Assembly (NCBI RefSeq): GCF_000003605.2 | Contig: NW_003115952.1 | Coordinates: 120,473-167,386, forward strand | DNA length: 46,914 nucleotides | Direction: 5' to 3' | From: Saccoglossus kowalevskii | Lineage: Eukaryota; Hemichordata; Enteropneusta; Harrimaniidae | Shown here: positions 22,841 through 35,400 of the stretch, piece by piece | How positions within the stretch are numbered: position 1 is the first letter of the stretch | Layout of the letters: each line of letters begins with the position of its first letter | The notes under the pieces: model-generated | What the model saw: the letters and a program-made list of their open reading frames with translations, nothing else | What the model was told of the DNA's origin: nothing | Database searches by the model: none | Made by a program: the position numbers and the translations under genes

Positions 22841-25800
22841 ATGTCTCGCCGTGCAAGCGTTCCATCCAAAGGTGAAAAGGTCACCGATTCCCTGCTCAAA
22901 GAACGAGTCCGTGAGGTGAGACGTATTCTTGAACAAGAGTAAACTCTGACAGTTATAAACAATTGTATTTATAACACAGTCGTAACTCAACTGTTAAACG
23001 TTATTGACAATAAACATGTTTCACAGATAAAGCAAACAATCGCTTGCGTTAACGTAGATTTCATCGATGGATGGTGATTGATATTTTATTAACATTTGTT
23101 GTGACAGGGGTTTCAGAGTTAACAGTTAACAGGGTTGGTGTACAAAGTTGAGTTAATATAACACTTTATCAGTTTTAGATAATGTTGCCATTGTTTCAAA
23201 TTGTATCTCGCAAACTATTCTAATTCTATTGTTACCTGAGTGGTGTCTGGGTATGTTGCAAAGTCCCTCGGTAATTGCCTACCAGGTGCGGGAGTTGGGT
23301 GTATGCACAGTAAAAAAAAGTAAGCTCGCTCTAATATCAATTAGATCTGACAATGATGTGACAACACCATTTCGAGATTGGTCAATATTAAGAATTCATA
23401 ACACTCATACTCCCCCATAAGAGGAGAGAAATAAGTATAAAATAGAAGTACCAGTTTTGGGTCTGTGGTTAATGACGGCCAAGTGAATTTCTAATTTTGT
23501 TATAATTTCATTTGATGAATTGATAGTAAGTTACTAAGTATTCTCAATTTAGATTTTAGCCGTGATTCTTGAAGTTATGCCTGTGGTGGCAACATTTAGT
23601 TTTCAACAATAGGATTTTAAAATGAACGGTGAAAATTATAATCTATTTTCATTTTTGAACATTTAATTTTATTGAATCACTTAGGGGGCCTTCACAGTTA
23701 GGTTTGCGTACTTTTAGTTGACAGGGAGCCCAACAATAAATGACAACAAATTAGAGACAAGCCAGTCAGGTCTGTTGTCATGCGGCTGTGGGAATTCGAA
23801 GACCCACAACTACTGTTCTAATAAAAAACACCCACTTTGTAATATTCATATAGTTCAACATATTGTCATGCATACTGTAAAATGACTAATTTTCACTGGG
23901 TTTAAATTTCGCTGATTTACCATTTCAGGCATATTCAGTGGGTTTTAAATTTACGGTTTTATCATTTAGATAATGTGTTCTATGGTAAATTTTACGTATT
24001 CAATGGGTTTTAATTTAGCGCATTTTCCAGTCAGCGAATTAAGCAAAATTAAAAGCCAGTGAATACTTAACCTCTTTACAGTACAGTATAAATGTACATT
24101 ACATTACATTATATTGTAGAATTGAAGTGGTACTAACTGATACATGACCTTGTTACCAGACAAAGTATTGAGCTGCACCACAGTTAACAAAAGATATCAG
24201 CCTGAACACTTCATTTAAAAATGTGAATATGGATGGACATTGCACGATTCAACTCCAGCCCTAAAATCACTCATTCAACACTTTCAAGCACTGAAGTGAC
24301 GATTTCAAAAAGGGGATAACACTTTTGAATAATAACTAACGAATGACTGGTTGATTCTCTGCACGAGAATGACAACATTGTTTGTACTTTGTTGTTTCTT
24401 TTGATGTCAAGTTATGTAAAACTCTCAGCACATTGCCTCACAATATAAAACGGACCAGAAAATAACTCAAAAGTCCCCCAATAATATTCCAACTTGTATT
24501 TTCTGAAAATACAACTGAATTTTGTTACAATGAAAAATATCACAGTTCTATAGTGTGCATTGCAGGTCATCATGTAAACGAAGCATGAAATAATAACTTA
24601 CTAGAAACATTGTTGATTCCACTAGCCCATTATCTATCATTATTCTCATTCGGTCCATGGCCACCGACTCAATGTGCAAATAACTTCAAATTGAAAATAA
24701 TTGAAATGAAATTACACAAAAAATAGATTCTAGAAAATATTAGAAATTCACTTGGCTGTCATTAGCCACAGACTCTTCAACAATATACAAGTCACACAAC
24801 ACTGACACGACAATAATTTCAACAACTACTTTATTACTGGTAAAACAATGTGGTTATAAGATTACTAAACTTACTAAACACCTATTTTCAAACAACTTGA
24901 TGTCCCTAAATTGTGCACATACTCAATTTGTAATTTTGTATATGATATTATCCATGGTAATCTTCCACACACTCTGCAAACATACAACTTTAAGTACATT
25001 CAGCACTGTCACAATACCAGACAAAGGCACCGATGTGACTGACTTGTTCCAAAAATGAATAGAACTATAGGCCAATTTTCAATCTCGTATTTAAGAACTA
25101 AATTATGGAACAGTCTGCCTGGCACATTAAGATCACAACCAAAGCATATATTCAAACAAAAACTGAAGGATTTACTATTGGCGAGATACACCACATAACT
25201 TTATATTGCTGTTTTATTATATTCTTCGCTTTTGTAAAAACAGTATTTCATGAAGTACTATATGGCTGCATTTTTTTCTATTTACTTATCCAGTTTAGCG
25301 CCAAATATTTAAATTATTGTATATTTATTTATGTTTAAAGGAATTTGACAAGATTAGCTTCCTAAAGCTATTTCAAATTCCTTTTACCTGTAAATATATT
25401 TATTTTATTTCAGAATTGTATTTTTCTCAAATAATATGGGTAATAAACCATCATATCATATCATATATCATATCATATCATATCATATCATATCATATCA
25501 TATCATATCATATCATATCATATCATATCATATCATATCATATATCATATCATATCATATATCATATCATATCATATCATATCATTTAACATATGTATAT
25601 TTATACGTAGCGTCACACAGTAATAATAAACAGTAATGAAATAAGCAAGAATAATGGATTACAATAATATTTGGTTATTAAATATTAATTGTCCAGATGA
25701 TATCATATGAAACTTGTATGAACAAACTCATGTGCTGGTTAATTTTTTCACTTATGAAGGTCAAGTGAATATACAAAGTTGTCCACAGAATATATTCTTT

Positions 25801-28800
25801 CACAAACCAGTGAATTTAAAAACTTCATGATATGATTATTTCTCAGCTTGAAAGTGAAGTATCCTCATTGAAGAGAAGATTAGATGAGTTAAGAAAAGCT
25901 AAGAACACCACTATATTGAAAAAAGAAAAGCAGTATGTGTCAGTTGGAGAACCAAGCATTTCAAAGTAAGACTATAAACTGAAAAAATCTGTGTTTCCAG
26001 TAACAGGCTAGCTACTATACACTGTTTCACTGCTGGAAATTTTTTTTGTAGACAAAATTTTGCAAAATGTTTACAGCTACAAAACTTCATGATTTTCATT
26101 GCCTTTTAAAATTTGTGAACTTTTTACAGTAAATATTGTGGTAGACAGATTTTTTTCTACTCATTATTTCCTTGACATTAAAACACAGTGAATATGCTAA
26201 AAACATAAAAATAGTGAAATTAAATGCCTGTGAAAATAAATAGTTTTACAGTAGTCCCTATTTAGATGTAGTCTAAAATTGGAAACTTATAATTTCACCT
26301 CTGTGTGTCCTTCCATCTGTGCATCTGTTTGCATCTGTATCTCAGATAAGCCTAAGCCAATGTCATTCAAACCTCACACACATTATATTATACATACATG
26401 TACATATGTATATGCAGTTGTGTTTTTGATCCAATTCAAGATGGGAAATTTCATCATAATTTCTGCCATTCAGAAACTGGATCTTAGTCATGCATGGATA
26501 TATTTTATTTCTAACTGGTATTAAACACGAAGAGTCATTGATGCACATCATTTTTTTGACAGATTTGATTCAAAATGGCTGACTGATGGCCATCAAGTTC
26601 AAACTTTACACATACATCTGTTTCAAAATCTGATTCAAGATGACTGATCACCATTTTCGTGTTACAAATGCATTATGAATGTCATCACACAAATCACACA
26701 AACAAACTGGCTCCACTTTGTACAATGTCTGTCACATAAGTGTAAATAAGTATTGTCATTGACTTACGGTAATTTTTTAAAATACATTTTAATATGCAAA
26801 TTTAGTTATCATTACAATGAGAGTTTTCACTTGTGACCACTGATTTATGTAGAGTTCCTAAATTGTTATAGGATAATTAGATATTCTGATAGGTACAGAT
26901 TCTATAGGAAAAACTGTGATAACAACATAATGAACATTGAGGGCGCTGTTTGGAGGAGTTAAATCATTCAGTGACTGAAAGTCCCATTGGAAGTCTCTTG
27001 ATGTCATTAAATTTGGTTTCGATGATCTACAAAAATATGACCCATTATCCAAAATATCACCCAGGGTGTTGTTTCAGATAAATACAGTTTATTTTAGTTT
27101 GTACAGGTATCTTTCACCCTGTTTCTGAAGCGGTTAAACATTTTTGTAATTTACTGATAAAAGCAGCATAGCATTAACCACCTACTGTTTTATCCTCAGT
27201 AGAAGCTCAATACAATATGTATATTGTATTGAGTCCGAAAGACTGAGAGATACACACATACTCTCTATGTCTGAATTACCTGTTCTTGTTTTTTTTGGTC
27301 ATTCCAGTAGAATGATTTGAAAAAGTTTGACTCTTTGCAGATCAACTACTGATAACGGAAAAGTTAGTGATTTACAAAAACAGATTGAACAACTGAAAAT
27401 AAAACACAGCAAAGAACTGCAAGATGAAAAAGTGAAGGTAAATTTTAAATTGTGTAATAAAAGTACATTACATAAACATAGATTGCACTTCAATTTTGAT
27501 AATAATGTAATTTATACAGTAACATTTATTTTATTGGAAAAAACACTAAAAAAAAACAAAGAAGAGACTGTATGCAAGTCTAGATCATTAGCAGCCTGTG
27601 TTTGCTATAAGGATACAGAGGAGAAATATTCAACTTCTGTATACAGGAAAACAAAGACTGTGGACATGCCTCTGTCATTGACCAGATGACAAAAAAATGT
27701 GAAGTCTTAGAAAAGGAAAAACAGGAAGCGTTATACTTGAATGATATCATGGGTAAAGAAAACCAAGAACTGAGTGAGAAATATCAGCAATTACTGACAG
27801 AACTGAGTATAAAGGAAGCAGAATGGTGTGAAAAAGAGGAACAGCTTAATATAAAAGTATGTAGGGCAGCAAAATCATGCAATTATGAAATACCATTTTA
27901 TATAATAAACATGTCTATATTCAAGGAAGTTTTTGATTTAATACATACTTTACATTTATTTGTTTGTTTGTTCATTCATTCATTCATTCATTCATTCATT
28001 CATTCATTCAACTTTGACACAATGGGTTACATAGATGACCAGCACCTATTAAATAGTGATCCTCCACAATTACACATAAAAAATAAAAATTTCAAATTAC
28101 CAGTATCAACAAATTGTTTTTTGTGGTTTTACAGACCCATGTACAGAAATCTGTTTAAAAAAAATTATTGTGATACAAATTAGTTGTGATTTACTTAAGT
28201 ATCAATTCTTCATTTCCGCTTGGAATTTATTTTCGCTGAAAGGATGCTTTAGTGAAAATAGATTCCAGCGAATATACCTTTTTCCTATATTTTACATTCA
28301 ACTCATCAAAAATCAGTGAAAATCAATTGCATACAAAACACCCAAGTATTTTCAGTGAAAATTAATTCCAGCTAAAATAAAGTATTTCACAGTATATGAT
28401 TTAGTACTTGCATGGATTGTTTCAAGATATGGATATTTATTCCATAAATAAAATGTTTTGGTTTTGAATACTGACAGCTTTAAATCACCGCTCCATGTCA
28501 TGGTTGATAAAATGAATACAACACAGAATTTTGAAAATCATTTACACAAAAATGAAATACTCATTACATTAGGAGTGTGTTACTATATATGCTGATGATG
28601 ATGATGGAGGATTCTATATAATGTGTATTGTGTTATATACTAGAAATTGATTGCATTATTTTGCTTATAGTTATTCATATCATCTTTTTCAGCTCAAGTT
28701 ACAATGGGGAGAGAAGTACAGAGAATGGATGCAACAAACTGAACAGAAAATTGCAGATTTACAGAAAGTCAATCAGTTTTTGTAAGTATATGTTTTCAGG

Positions 28801-29677
28801 GATGTTTTTAGCAAACCTTGTTGAATTTCTAATCAATCACACATTTGTATTTAATGGCATTTTATAATTTCAAGCCAAGTCTGAACAGTGTGTTGCTGAT
28901 GAATCAGATCTTTGAGTGTAGCCACATTGGTGCAGTGAAACCGAGAGAGTTCATCATCTTTGCACTTCTAATAGCTCAAATACAGTACAAATCTTTTTGT
29001 TTGAACATTTTGGAGTAGCATCGGGGTTCACCACAATACTGTAAAAGCGTTATATTATTCACTGGGTTTTAATTTTGCTTATTTCGCTTATTTGGAAAAA
29101 CCCAGTGAATATGTAAAATTGAGCATAGAACACATTATCTAAATGATAAAACCATGAATTTATAACCCCTTGAATATGCCTGAAATGGTAAATCAGCGAA
29201 ATTTAAACCCAGTGAAAATTAGTAATTTAACAGTAGTTGAAGAGTTTGTCAATAAATTAGCCTGGGTACCAGAGTATCTTTGGTTTTCTACTCTCTATAG
29301 AAATCAGGAATTTCTTCTAATATTTTGCCTCTATGGTCAGTAGGATATTCATCTCTTGCAATGATACCCTGTACTATTATTATACTGTGTATCAATTATT
29401 TTAAAATAGAAACACAATTTTGGACATTTGTGATAAGCTCTATGTGTAAGCTTTAAGTTTTTATATTTTCAACTGCAGAGAGTTTAAATGTAGCAAAAGA
29501 CTAATACACCTTTAATTTAAATTTAAAACAAAGCAATCAAATTAACAATTAATGATATTTGAGAACAAAATAATAGATAATGTTACTTTCAACACTGAAA
29601 AATATGGATGTTTTTTTTTTTTCAGGAGAACTCAGCTGCAGACCCAGGCACCTAAAGACGATGATCCTTTCTCATAG
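22841..29677 (+). CDS. Coiled-coil protein of 213 residues, unrecognised (6 exons, complete)
   Basis: Exons: 22841-22915, 25847-25965, 27341-27437, 27647-27856, 28693-28781, 29626-29677 (TAG at 29675). All junctions are GT-AG and the total is 642 nt, so the frame closes. An in-frame TAG at 22835 precedes the ATG, which fixes the start. The protein starts MSRRASVPSKGEKVTDSLLK. Most of it is Glu/Lys/Gln-rich heptad-like helix (about 20-60, 68-95, 105-195) and it ends QAPKDDDPFS. Trp residues occur in LKLQWGEKYREWMQQTEQKI. There is no signal peptide, membrane segment or catalytic motif. It is presumably a cytoplasmic scaffold or cytoskeletal adaptor, but composition alone cannot say. The exon model is solid because every exon is coding-like and in phase. 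Introns carry a LINE end and several MITEs. Confidence 0.85.
23875..24081. mobile_element. Palindromic MITE family B, copy 1
   Basis: Ends CTGTAAAATGACTAATTTTC and TACTTAACCTCTTTACAG, flanked by TA. The interior has TTTCACTGGGTTTAAATTTC and its inverted echo. The copy at 29039-29233 is the same element in reverse. Located in intron 1 of the coiled-coil gene. Confidence 0.7.
24935..25585 (+). mobile_element. LINE 3' remnant with (ATATC)n tail
   Basis: The frame 24935-25198 reads FVYDIIHGNLPHTLQTYNFK, then CHNTRQRHRCD, one stop, and RTIGQFSISYLRTKLWNSLP...FKQKLKDLLLARYTT, stop. This matches the C-terminal tail that follows the reverse transcriptase in many invertebrate non-LTR retrotransposons (KxWNSLP...FKxxLK). 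About 250 bp of 3' untranslated sequence follows, then a TATCA pentanucleotide tail (about 25451-25585). It is 5'-truncated, carries an internal TGA and is inactive. Located in intron 1 of the coiled-coil gene, same strand. Confidence 0.8.
25451..25585. repeat. TATCA pentanucleotide microsatellite
   Basis: About 26 near-perfect units of TATCA with a few dropped bases (TATATCA interruptions). It forms the 3' tail of the LINE remnant and creates long spurious open frames rich in SYHI. Confidence 0.9.
26335..26720 (-). repeat. Interspersed repeat family R1, reverse-oriented diverged copy
   Basis: The reverse complement contains GATCCAGTTTCTGAATGGCA, CATCTTGAATTGGATCAAAA and a GGTTTGAATGACATTGGCTT block in the family order. 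It lies in intron 2 of the coiled-coil gene. A second diverged block (TTCAAAATGGCTGACTGATG, about 26570) suggests a nested or duplicated copy. Confidence 0.4.
27971..28009. repeat. (ATTC)n microsatellite
   Basis: About nine ATTC units in intron 4 of the coiled-coil gene, following the donor at 27857. Confidence 0.9.
28205..28392. mobile_element. Palindromic MITE family A, copy 3 (left end decayed)
   Basis: The interior GAATATACCTTTTTCCTATA and CTCATCAAAAATCAGTGAAA matches the copy at 9370-9577 in the same orientation. The right end AAATAAAGTATTTCACAG is followed by TA. The left terminal repeat is degraded. Located in intron 4 of the coiled-coil gene. Confidence 0.7.
29039..29233. mobile_element. 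Palindromic MITE family B, copy 2
   Basis: Starts TA-CTGTAAAAGCG and ends AAAATTAGTAATTTAACAG-TA. It is the reverse-complement orientation of the copy at 23875-24081, sharing ATGATAAAACCATGAATTTA and GCCTGAAATGGTAAATCAGC blocks. Located in intron 5 of the coiled-coil gene. Confidence 0.7.
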
Positions 29678-32300
29678 AGAAATGAAAGGATGGAGCATTA
29701 TCATTTGTTTCCATGGTGACCTCTTCCCAGCATGCATTTTTCTATATGCACCAGTGTAAACTGTCATTTTTAAACCGTGTTATATAAGTGATTACCAATA
29801 TAGTAGTGCAGGTACTTGAGGTTCAGGTGATTAGGAACAACAGGTGCTATCTTATGTCAAACATTTTTATTATATTTATTTATTTAAATATCACTCACAT
29901 ATTTTCTGTCGATGGTTTCCACAAGCTAAAACATAGTATACAATTAACAAACTACATTACCATATGAAAGCACTTGACTGTATTTAACCTGAATCTCTCA
30001 AAGATATTATCAAGTATACAGATTAATAATTTAGAATTACTCTTCACAAAGGTATCGGTAATTTTGCCGTTGCGTCTAAAGAACCGAAATGGATTATCCA
30101 ATGCTTCAAAATTTCTTCTAATTTCATAATATTTCTTACACAAAAGTGAAGCCGCATCGTGTTCATTCCATTTTACCATACAGTTTTTTTTTTTTTATAT
30201 AGTTGCTCATGAAAGCCAGAAAAAAATGTATGGTTACCAAGCACCCATAAAAATGACCATTTTTGGGCCATTTCCCATTAGTTTCTATGGTGAAAAATTA
30301 ACACATAGAAAAATAATTACCGGTATATGTAGTTATAAGATTGGGTCTTTATGCTTGTATCAACTTATGGTCGGCAAGAAAAGATGGTATGTGCAAGACA
30401 ATGTTTTCACTATGACTGCCAACTAACAACTGGTTTATTCACTAAGAAATCTATAATTAAATTACATTATTATACATCTGTCACCATAACGCCACAAGTT
30501 ACAGCGTGCCATAATTTAGCGGTATTTTACGGGGTATTTTCATCCTACCATATAAGGAAATGCGAATTCCAAATATGGAATCATTACACACATAAGCGTC
30601 CTCTAATAATAAAAACAAACATGGCTGCCACCAGAGTTTAACCGGACTCCACACAAAGAAGTTTGCTGATTCTGTTCTTAAATTTAAGCTTTCAGCATCC
30701 CATGATGTATCCTTGGAAGGAAAAGATGTATAATAATAAGGTTATTACGAGGATACCTCAAAGTATACACTAAGACTGTACACAGACCCATTGACCTCTG
30801 CTGTGCATCAGTACTCCCGCTGTACTGTCCTCGTACATACTTTGAGCTATCCTCGTAATAACCTCATAGTATATGATACAGGAGGAGGGGTTAACTAAAG
30901 CTATTTGTAAATAAACAATAAGTGATAAAACAATAATGGCTATCTATAGCTAAAAAGTAATCTAAGCAATAATTGTCAATAAACTTATTCGATATAGAAA
31001 TAATTCAAGGATTACCTAATGTAATAGCGACAACATATAAACGTATGAATAATTAAGTTTCAAAACATTAAATCTTGAGTACAAATTAAGCGACTCAATC
31101 GTCACACATTCCATTATCTTGAAAAGTGTCATGAATCTTTAACTTTGCAATAGTGGCAGCTGTGAATAATGAAAATATTTTCTATTTTGACCATAGAAAA
31201 AAAACTCTTATTTTTGTAAGCACATGTGCTACCGGTACTAAAAAAATAAATGTTTTTTTTTCAGTGGATGGTGATGTGTTGATAAAACCGAAAGAAAATA
31301 GTTTTCATAGATAGAAATTGCTTTTATAAACATGATGATTACAATGATTTTACGAAAAATCCTACTTGAAATAAAGTGTTTTGAATTATCTAAATTGAAT
31401 TATTAAACCTTTTCATTTGATTGTACATTTCCAAATGTCAATAACGCATATGGTAGAAACGTTTTTAGAAAAACAATGACAAACTGCATAACGTTTTTTA
31501 CCAGTCACATTTCATGCATAAATGTGCTGGAACTACTCAGTAAAGTGGATCTTCATGGATGAAAGTTGTCACCCAGTGGGAAATCAGGTTCTCTCTTTCA
31601 CTTCTAAGAGTTTTCTATTCAATATAAAACCAGTAATTGTATAAAATACTCCATGCAAGTATTTCAAATGTAGTCCAATCTGAGTAAAATCTAATGTATT
31701 GTACCGCATGTATTTTTTATTATTTTGTAATTTTTTGTCGATTTTTTATTTATTATATGCATCTTGTTTTTTGAACTTTTTATGATTACCAAAAACTTTA
31801 AAAAAACTACCAGTACAGTTATTAAATAGTATATTAAAATAGAATGAAATATGTATGAAAAAACAATAATTGAATACATATTTAAAAGAAAACTACTAGG
31901 ATCTGATAATAATCAAATTGTATTTAGACTTGAAATAAATTTGTCTATAGAGTGCAAGTTCTGCAAGATTAATTTTACACTTAATATATGATACAACCAA
32001 TCAGTGAATACAAAATATGTACATGTAAATTTGTAAACAGAAACACAGTATATTTTTATATAATGCCAACAAAAAGATTTATTTCTTGAAAGTATGCATG
32101 TCAGTTTGAAAGGTACATGTCACATTTTTTCTGTGATTTTTTCTAAAGTATTAAAATGATAGCCAGTCTTAATACACAAATCTGGTACATTTGTTGGCAA
32201 TGTACATGTATGTATGTATGCATTATAGTATGTGTATTCCATATATTATGGCAGTTTAGTGTGTTAAAGCCGTGTAATAATTTTTATATCTTTGTACAAT
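29678..32300. other. Downstream spacer of the coiled-coil gene
   Basis: Should hold the 3' UTR. No AATAAA is obvious until about 30609 (ATTAAA at about 30456). A minus-strand open frame at 29952-30179 has a somewhat protein-like composition but matches nothing I know. The R2 repeat at 30463-30866 is listed separately. The rest is AT-rich with no visible gene. Confidence 0.4.
30463..30866 (+). repeat. Interspersed repeat family R2, copy 1, with terminal hairpin
   Basis: Matches 38347-38693: blocks ATACATCTGTCACCATAACG, TCATCCTACCATATAAGGAA, ATGCGAATTCCAAATATGGA, AAAAACAAACATGGCTGCCA and GATGTATCCTTGGAAGGAAA. The right part is a hairpin: arm 30739-30766 (AGGTTATTACGAGGATACCT onward) pairs with 30837-30864, 27 of 28 bases. 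Confidence 0.8.
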
Positions 32301-32306
32301 TCCCAG

Positions 32307-32431
32307 TAATTGATCCTTGGAAGCAGATTGAACTTGACATGGCTCAGTATGTACAGAGAGTGGAACATATATTGAATGAGTGTATGCTGCACTTCTTTTC
32401 CCTCATTGTTTCTTTCACATCTCTGTTCTAA
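32307..32431 (+). other. Possible orphan terminal exon
   Basis: A good acceptor (TTTGTACAATTCCCAG, ending 32306) is followed by a frame that, after two bases, reads IDPWKQIELDMAQYVQRVEH then ILNE and on to TAA at 32429. An AATAAA follows at 32616. It needs an upstream exon ending in phase 1, and none of the coiled-coil gene's exons does. It may be an alternative last exon or a separate transcript. No family recognised. Confidence 0.3.
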
Positions 32432-35400
32432 GTTTACTTTTAATCAGTCTTCAGAGGTCAAACTCTAGTGACTTCAGACTATGTTATGTGATTCTTTCTA
32501 TGTGAATATTTGTATTGACATCTGAACACTTAATTGATTTTTGTATATTTTGATTTTACTTAATTTAAAAAATAATTCTTACAAAGATGTATTTGTATCA
32601 TTGTACATATACCAGAAATAAATGAGAAATGTTTTTATGATTAATTATAATAACACAAGATTTGAGTTGTTTTTTTCAAAAACTACCGGTACTGTAAATT
32701 CAAGACAAAACTTTCATCACAATTTATGTACCAAAATTATAAGAACCTTGAGTGATATTAGTCATTATGAATTTATTGGTTTCAATATGGCAACTATTTC
32801 CTTACCCAAATTGTACTGCTCCCTGGCTGTGTCACAGTGTAAGGCCTGCTTATTGCTATTAAGAGGGGCATCCACAGAACTCACACTGGGCAGGGGGTTC
32901 TTTCACTGCTAGTATGGGGTAGACAAGACAATAGCACTGGAAATGAAATACACATAAACAAAAATATCAAGTTAAAGCGCCTGGCTTTAATACTTCTCAA
33001 AATAATTACAAGATCATGTATCAGTCTAGCATATTTATAAATGGCCCAGATTCAGGGACACCACCTGGGTTTTCACATGAGCCAATCAGAATGTGGTCTT
33101 GCCAGCAGCTGTCTGATGTAGGCAACTCAGTAGATTCTTTGATTATGTAAATCTGAAGCACACCTGGTAGATCCCAATCATCCTTCTAGAGTTGTAACAA
33201 GTATGACCTGTCAATCACCTTTATGACAGTTATCACAATGCACACTGTTTCTTCCCATGATTCCATGCACACTTATTTGCAGGGTTTGTGGTAATATGAC
33301 AAAAACATAAAATAAAGGATGCTGACACTATGCAATAGGGAAACCAAACAAATTAACATTAAAAAATTGCATTATTGACTACGTAGTAGTAATATTTAGT
33401 ATAGTGATACAGATCTAAGTCTAACGTATTACATAAATTGAAAGTACAAAATCTCTAGCCGAACACTCATTTGTACTCTACCACAGGTAGTTGTGATCAT
33501 TTCCAGAGAATGCTTTACGCAGGTACTATTTTCAGCCTATGACCACAGGGAGCACGTCGAGGTCACGACTCGGTTAGCTATGCTCAACTGGTTTGTAACC
33601 AGTCTTGTGATTGGTTGTTGACAAATTTTGAACAGGCCACGCCTCCAACTGTGCCGTGCGTTCCGGCAAACCGTTAATTAGTCGTAAATGGAGTCAATTT
33701 GTGTAGTTTTCTTGATTTATTCTGCAGATATCGGTAAAATATAGGCAGGGCTTTGGCGAAGTTTGAAAGAGCAACTAATTTTCTTCAACCTGGTATTTTT
33801 TATAGATTTTATTTTTCACTCTGTACATCTATTTTTTCCATTTTTTTTGAAAAATACGAGCTGGCTGGAGCATTCATCCCTTGTCTATTTCTTACACTAG
33901 ATACCAGCCGATACCCCCCCCCCCCCCTCATAGGGAGTGTGTACAGTTGATCATAGTTCCTGGGCTCCCTGTGCTATGACTGGATACAAAACAAAGATAT
34001 GATCAAAGTTATTCCTCATCTTCTTTTAAACACATACCCGGTAATTTCCTCAGTAATTCATTAGATTTTTTTTTTTTTTGTTACTACTCCTGGGTGTTGA
34101 TCGAATTACACCTTGTAGGTAATTTATAGTCAACGCAGGTTTCTGGGGATGACATGAACTTCATCAGTATGTGGTGAAATTTATATATTCGCAGACATGT
34201 TAGCAATGTATTATTTTCCACTTGCAGATATCTGTCATAGTGCTCTGTTTTAACATGCCAAGTAAAAACACCGTGGTCTGGTACACTCCCAATAGGCCAT
34301 ACTTCCGATTTATTATGTACACGAGCGTTATGTATACATTTCCTGAATTGGGACTAAACAGTGATCTATTACTGTGAAGCCTCCAGTAAAGACCGACGTT
34401 ATAACAATTATAATCGTTATTTTCCTTTCCATTTAACATACAAAATCGACTGTCTTCACAAAAGTTAACAACTTACTAGTATATAAATGTCATAAATCAT
34501 TGTGGGAACAGAACTGACTGGTAAGATTTAAGTTTTTGTCTTTGATCTGTTATCATTTGCTGTTAGGCCGTCGAATGAAATATGGAAATGCAAATAATCC
34601 AAAAGAGGAATTTAAAATTTTGATTTTCATGTTCATTTCAAAATCCTATTGTTGAAACGTCGAAATTAAAATCGTCGTATGCTCTTGTGTAATCTTATTC
34701 AGGATCTTCCCAATTTCCATTAGTGTTAGTGTTTTTCAGATCCTTAATGAATTCTTAACGAATGTATAAAATAATTAGCGATAATTACAACGTGTCAGTG
34801 GGAGTGATTGGTGATGAATTTGAGGAAGTCTTCGTATAAAATGTAACATATAGAAGAACAACTTGGTGATTTGATTTGATTTAATATGATTCCTGTTTAT
34901 CATCTATTTTACACTCTTCAATCTACACAGATCATGCACCTTTTGTAGAATTGGACTTGGTTTAAGACTATGTAGTTATAAAAGTGAATAAATAAAAAAG
35001 TCTAAAGGAATGGGCTATCTCTACTGTATGTCAATACACATATACACGCGAAAAGGAAGAACAGAGAACATTGTGTAGGGATGCAAAAGTAGGTTTAATC
35101 AATAATGAAACTGAATTTTAAAAAATGAAAAAAAGTTTTAAAATATTGACCAGCAACTCGTGAAGATGTTCTGAAACCATGGTGTAAAAATTATGATGTG
35201 TTTCAAAAAAAAAAAAAAAAAAATATGAAATAAAAAAAAAAAGATGATAAACAATATAAAACCAAAAGTTGTCATAGTATGAATGAATGAATTTTATCAA
35301 ATATTTGGATATAAAATTAACTTTCAGTCTCCAGTATTCTAATCAAATATTGTTGAACATGTCTAGCAAGTTTGAATACAAAGCTTATACGAACGTGTCG

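Noticed and set aside
25317..25636. Open frames rich in SYHI repeats.
   Set aside because: They are translations of the TATCA microsatellite.
29952..30179. A 75-codon minus-strand open frame as a small gene or transposon fragment.
   Set aside because: No recognisable family, no exon signals; may be chance, so not called as a gene.
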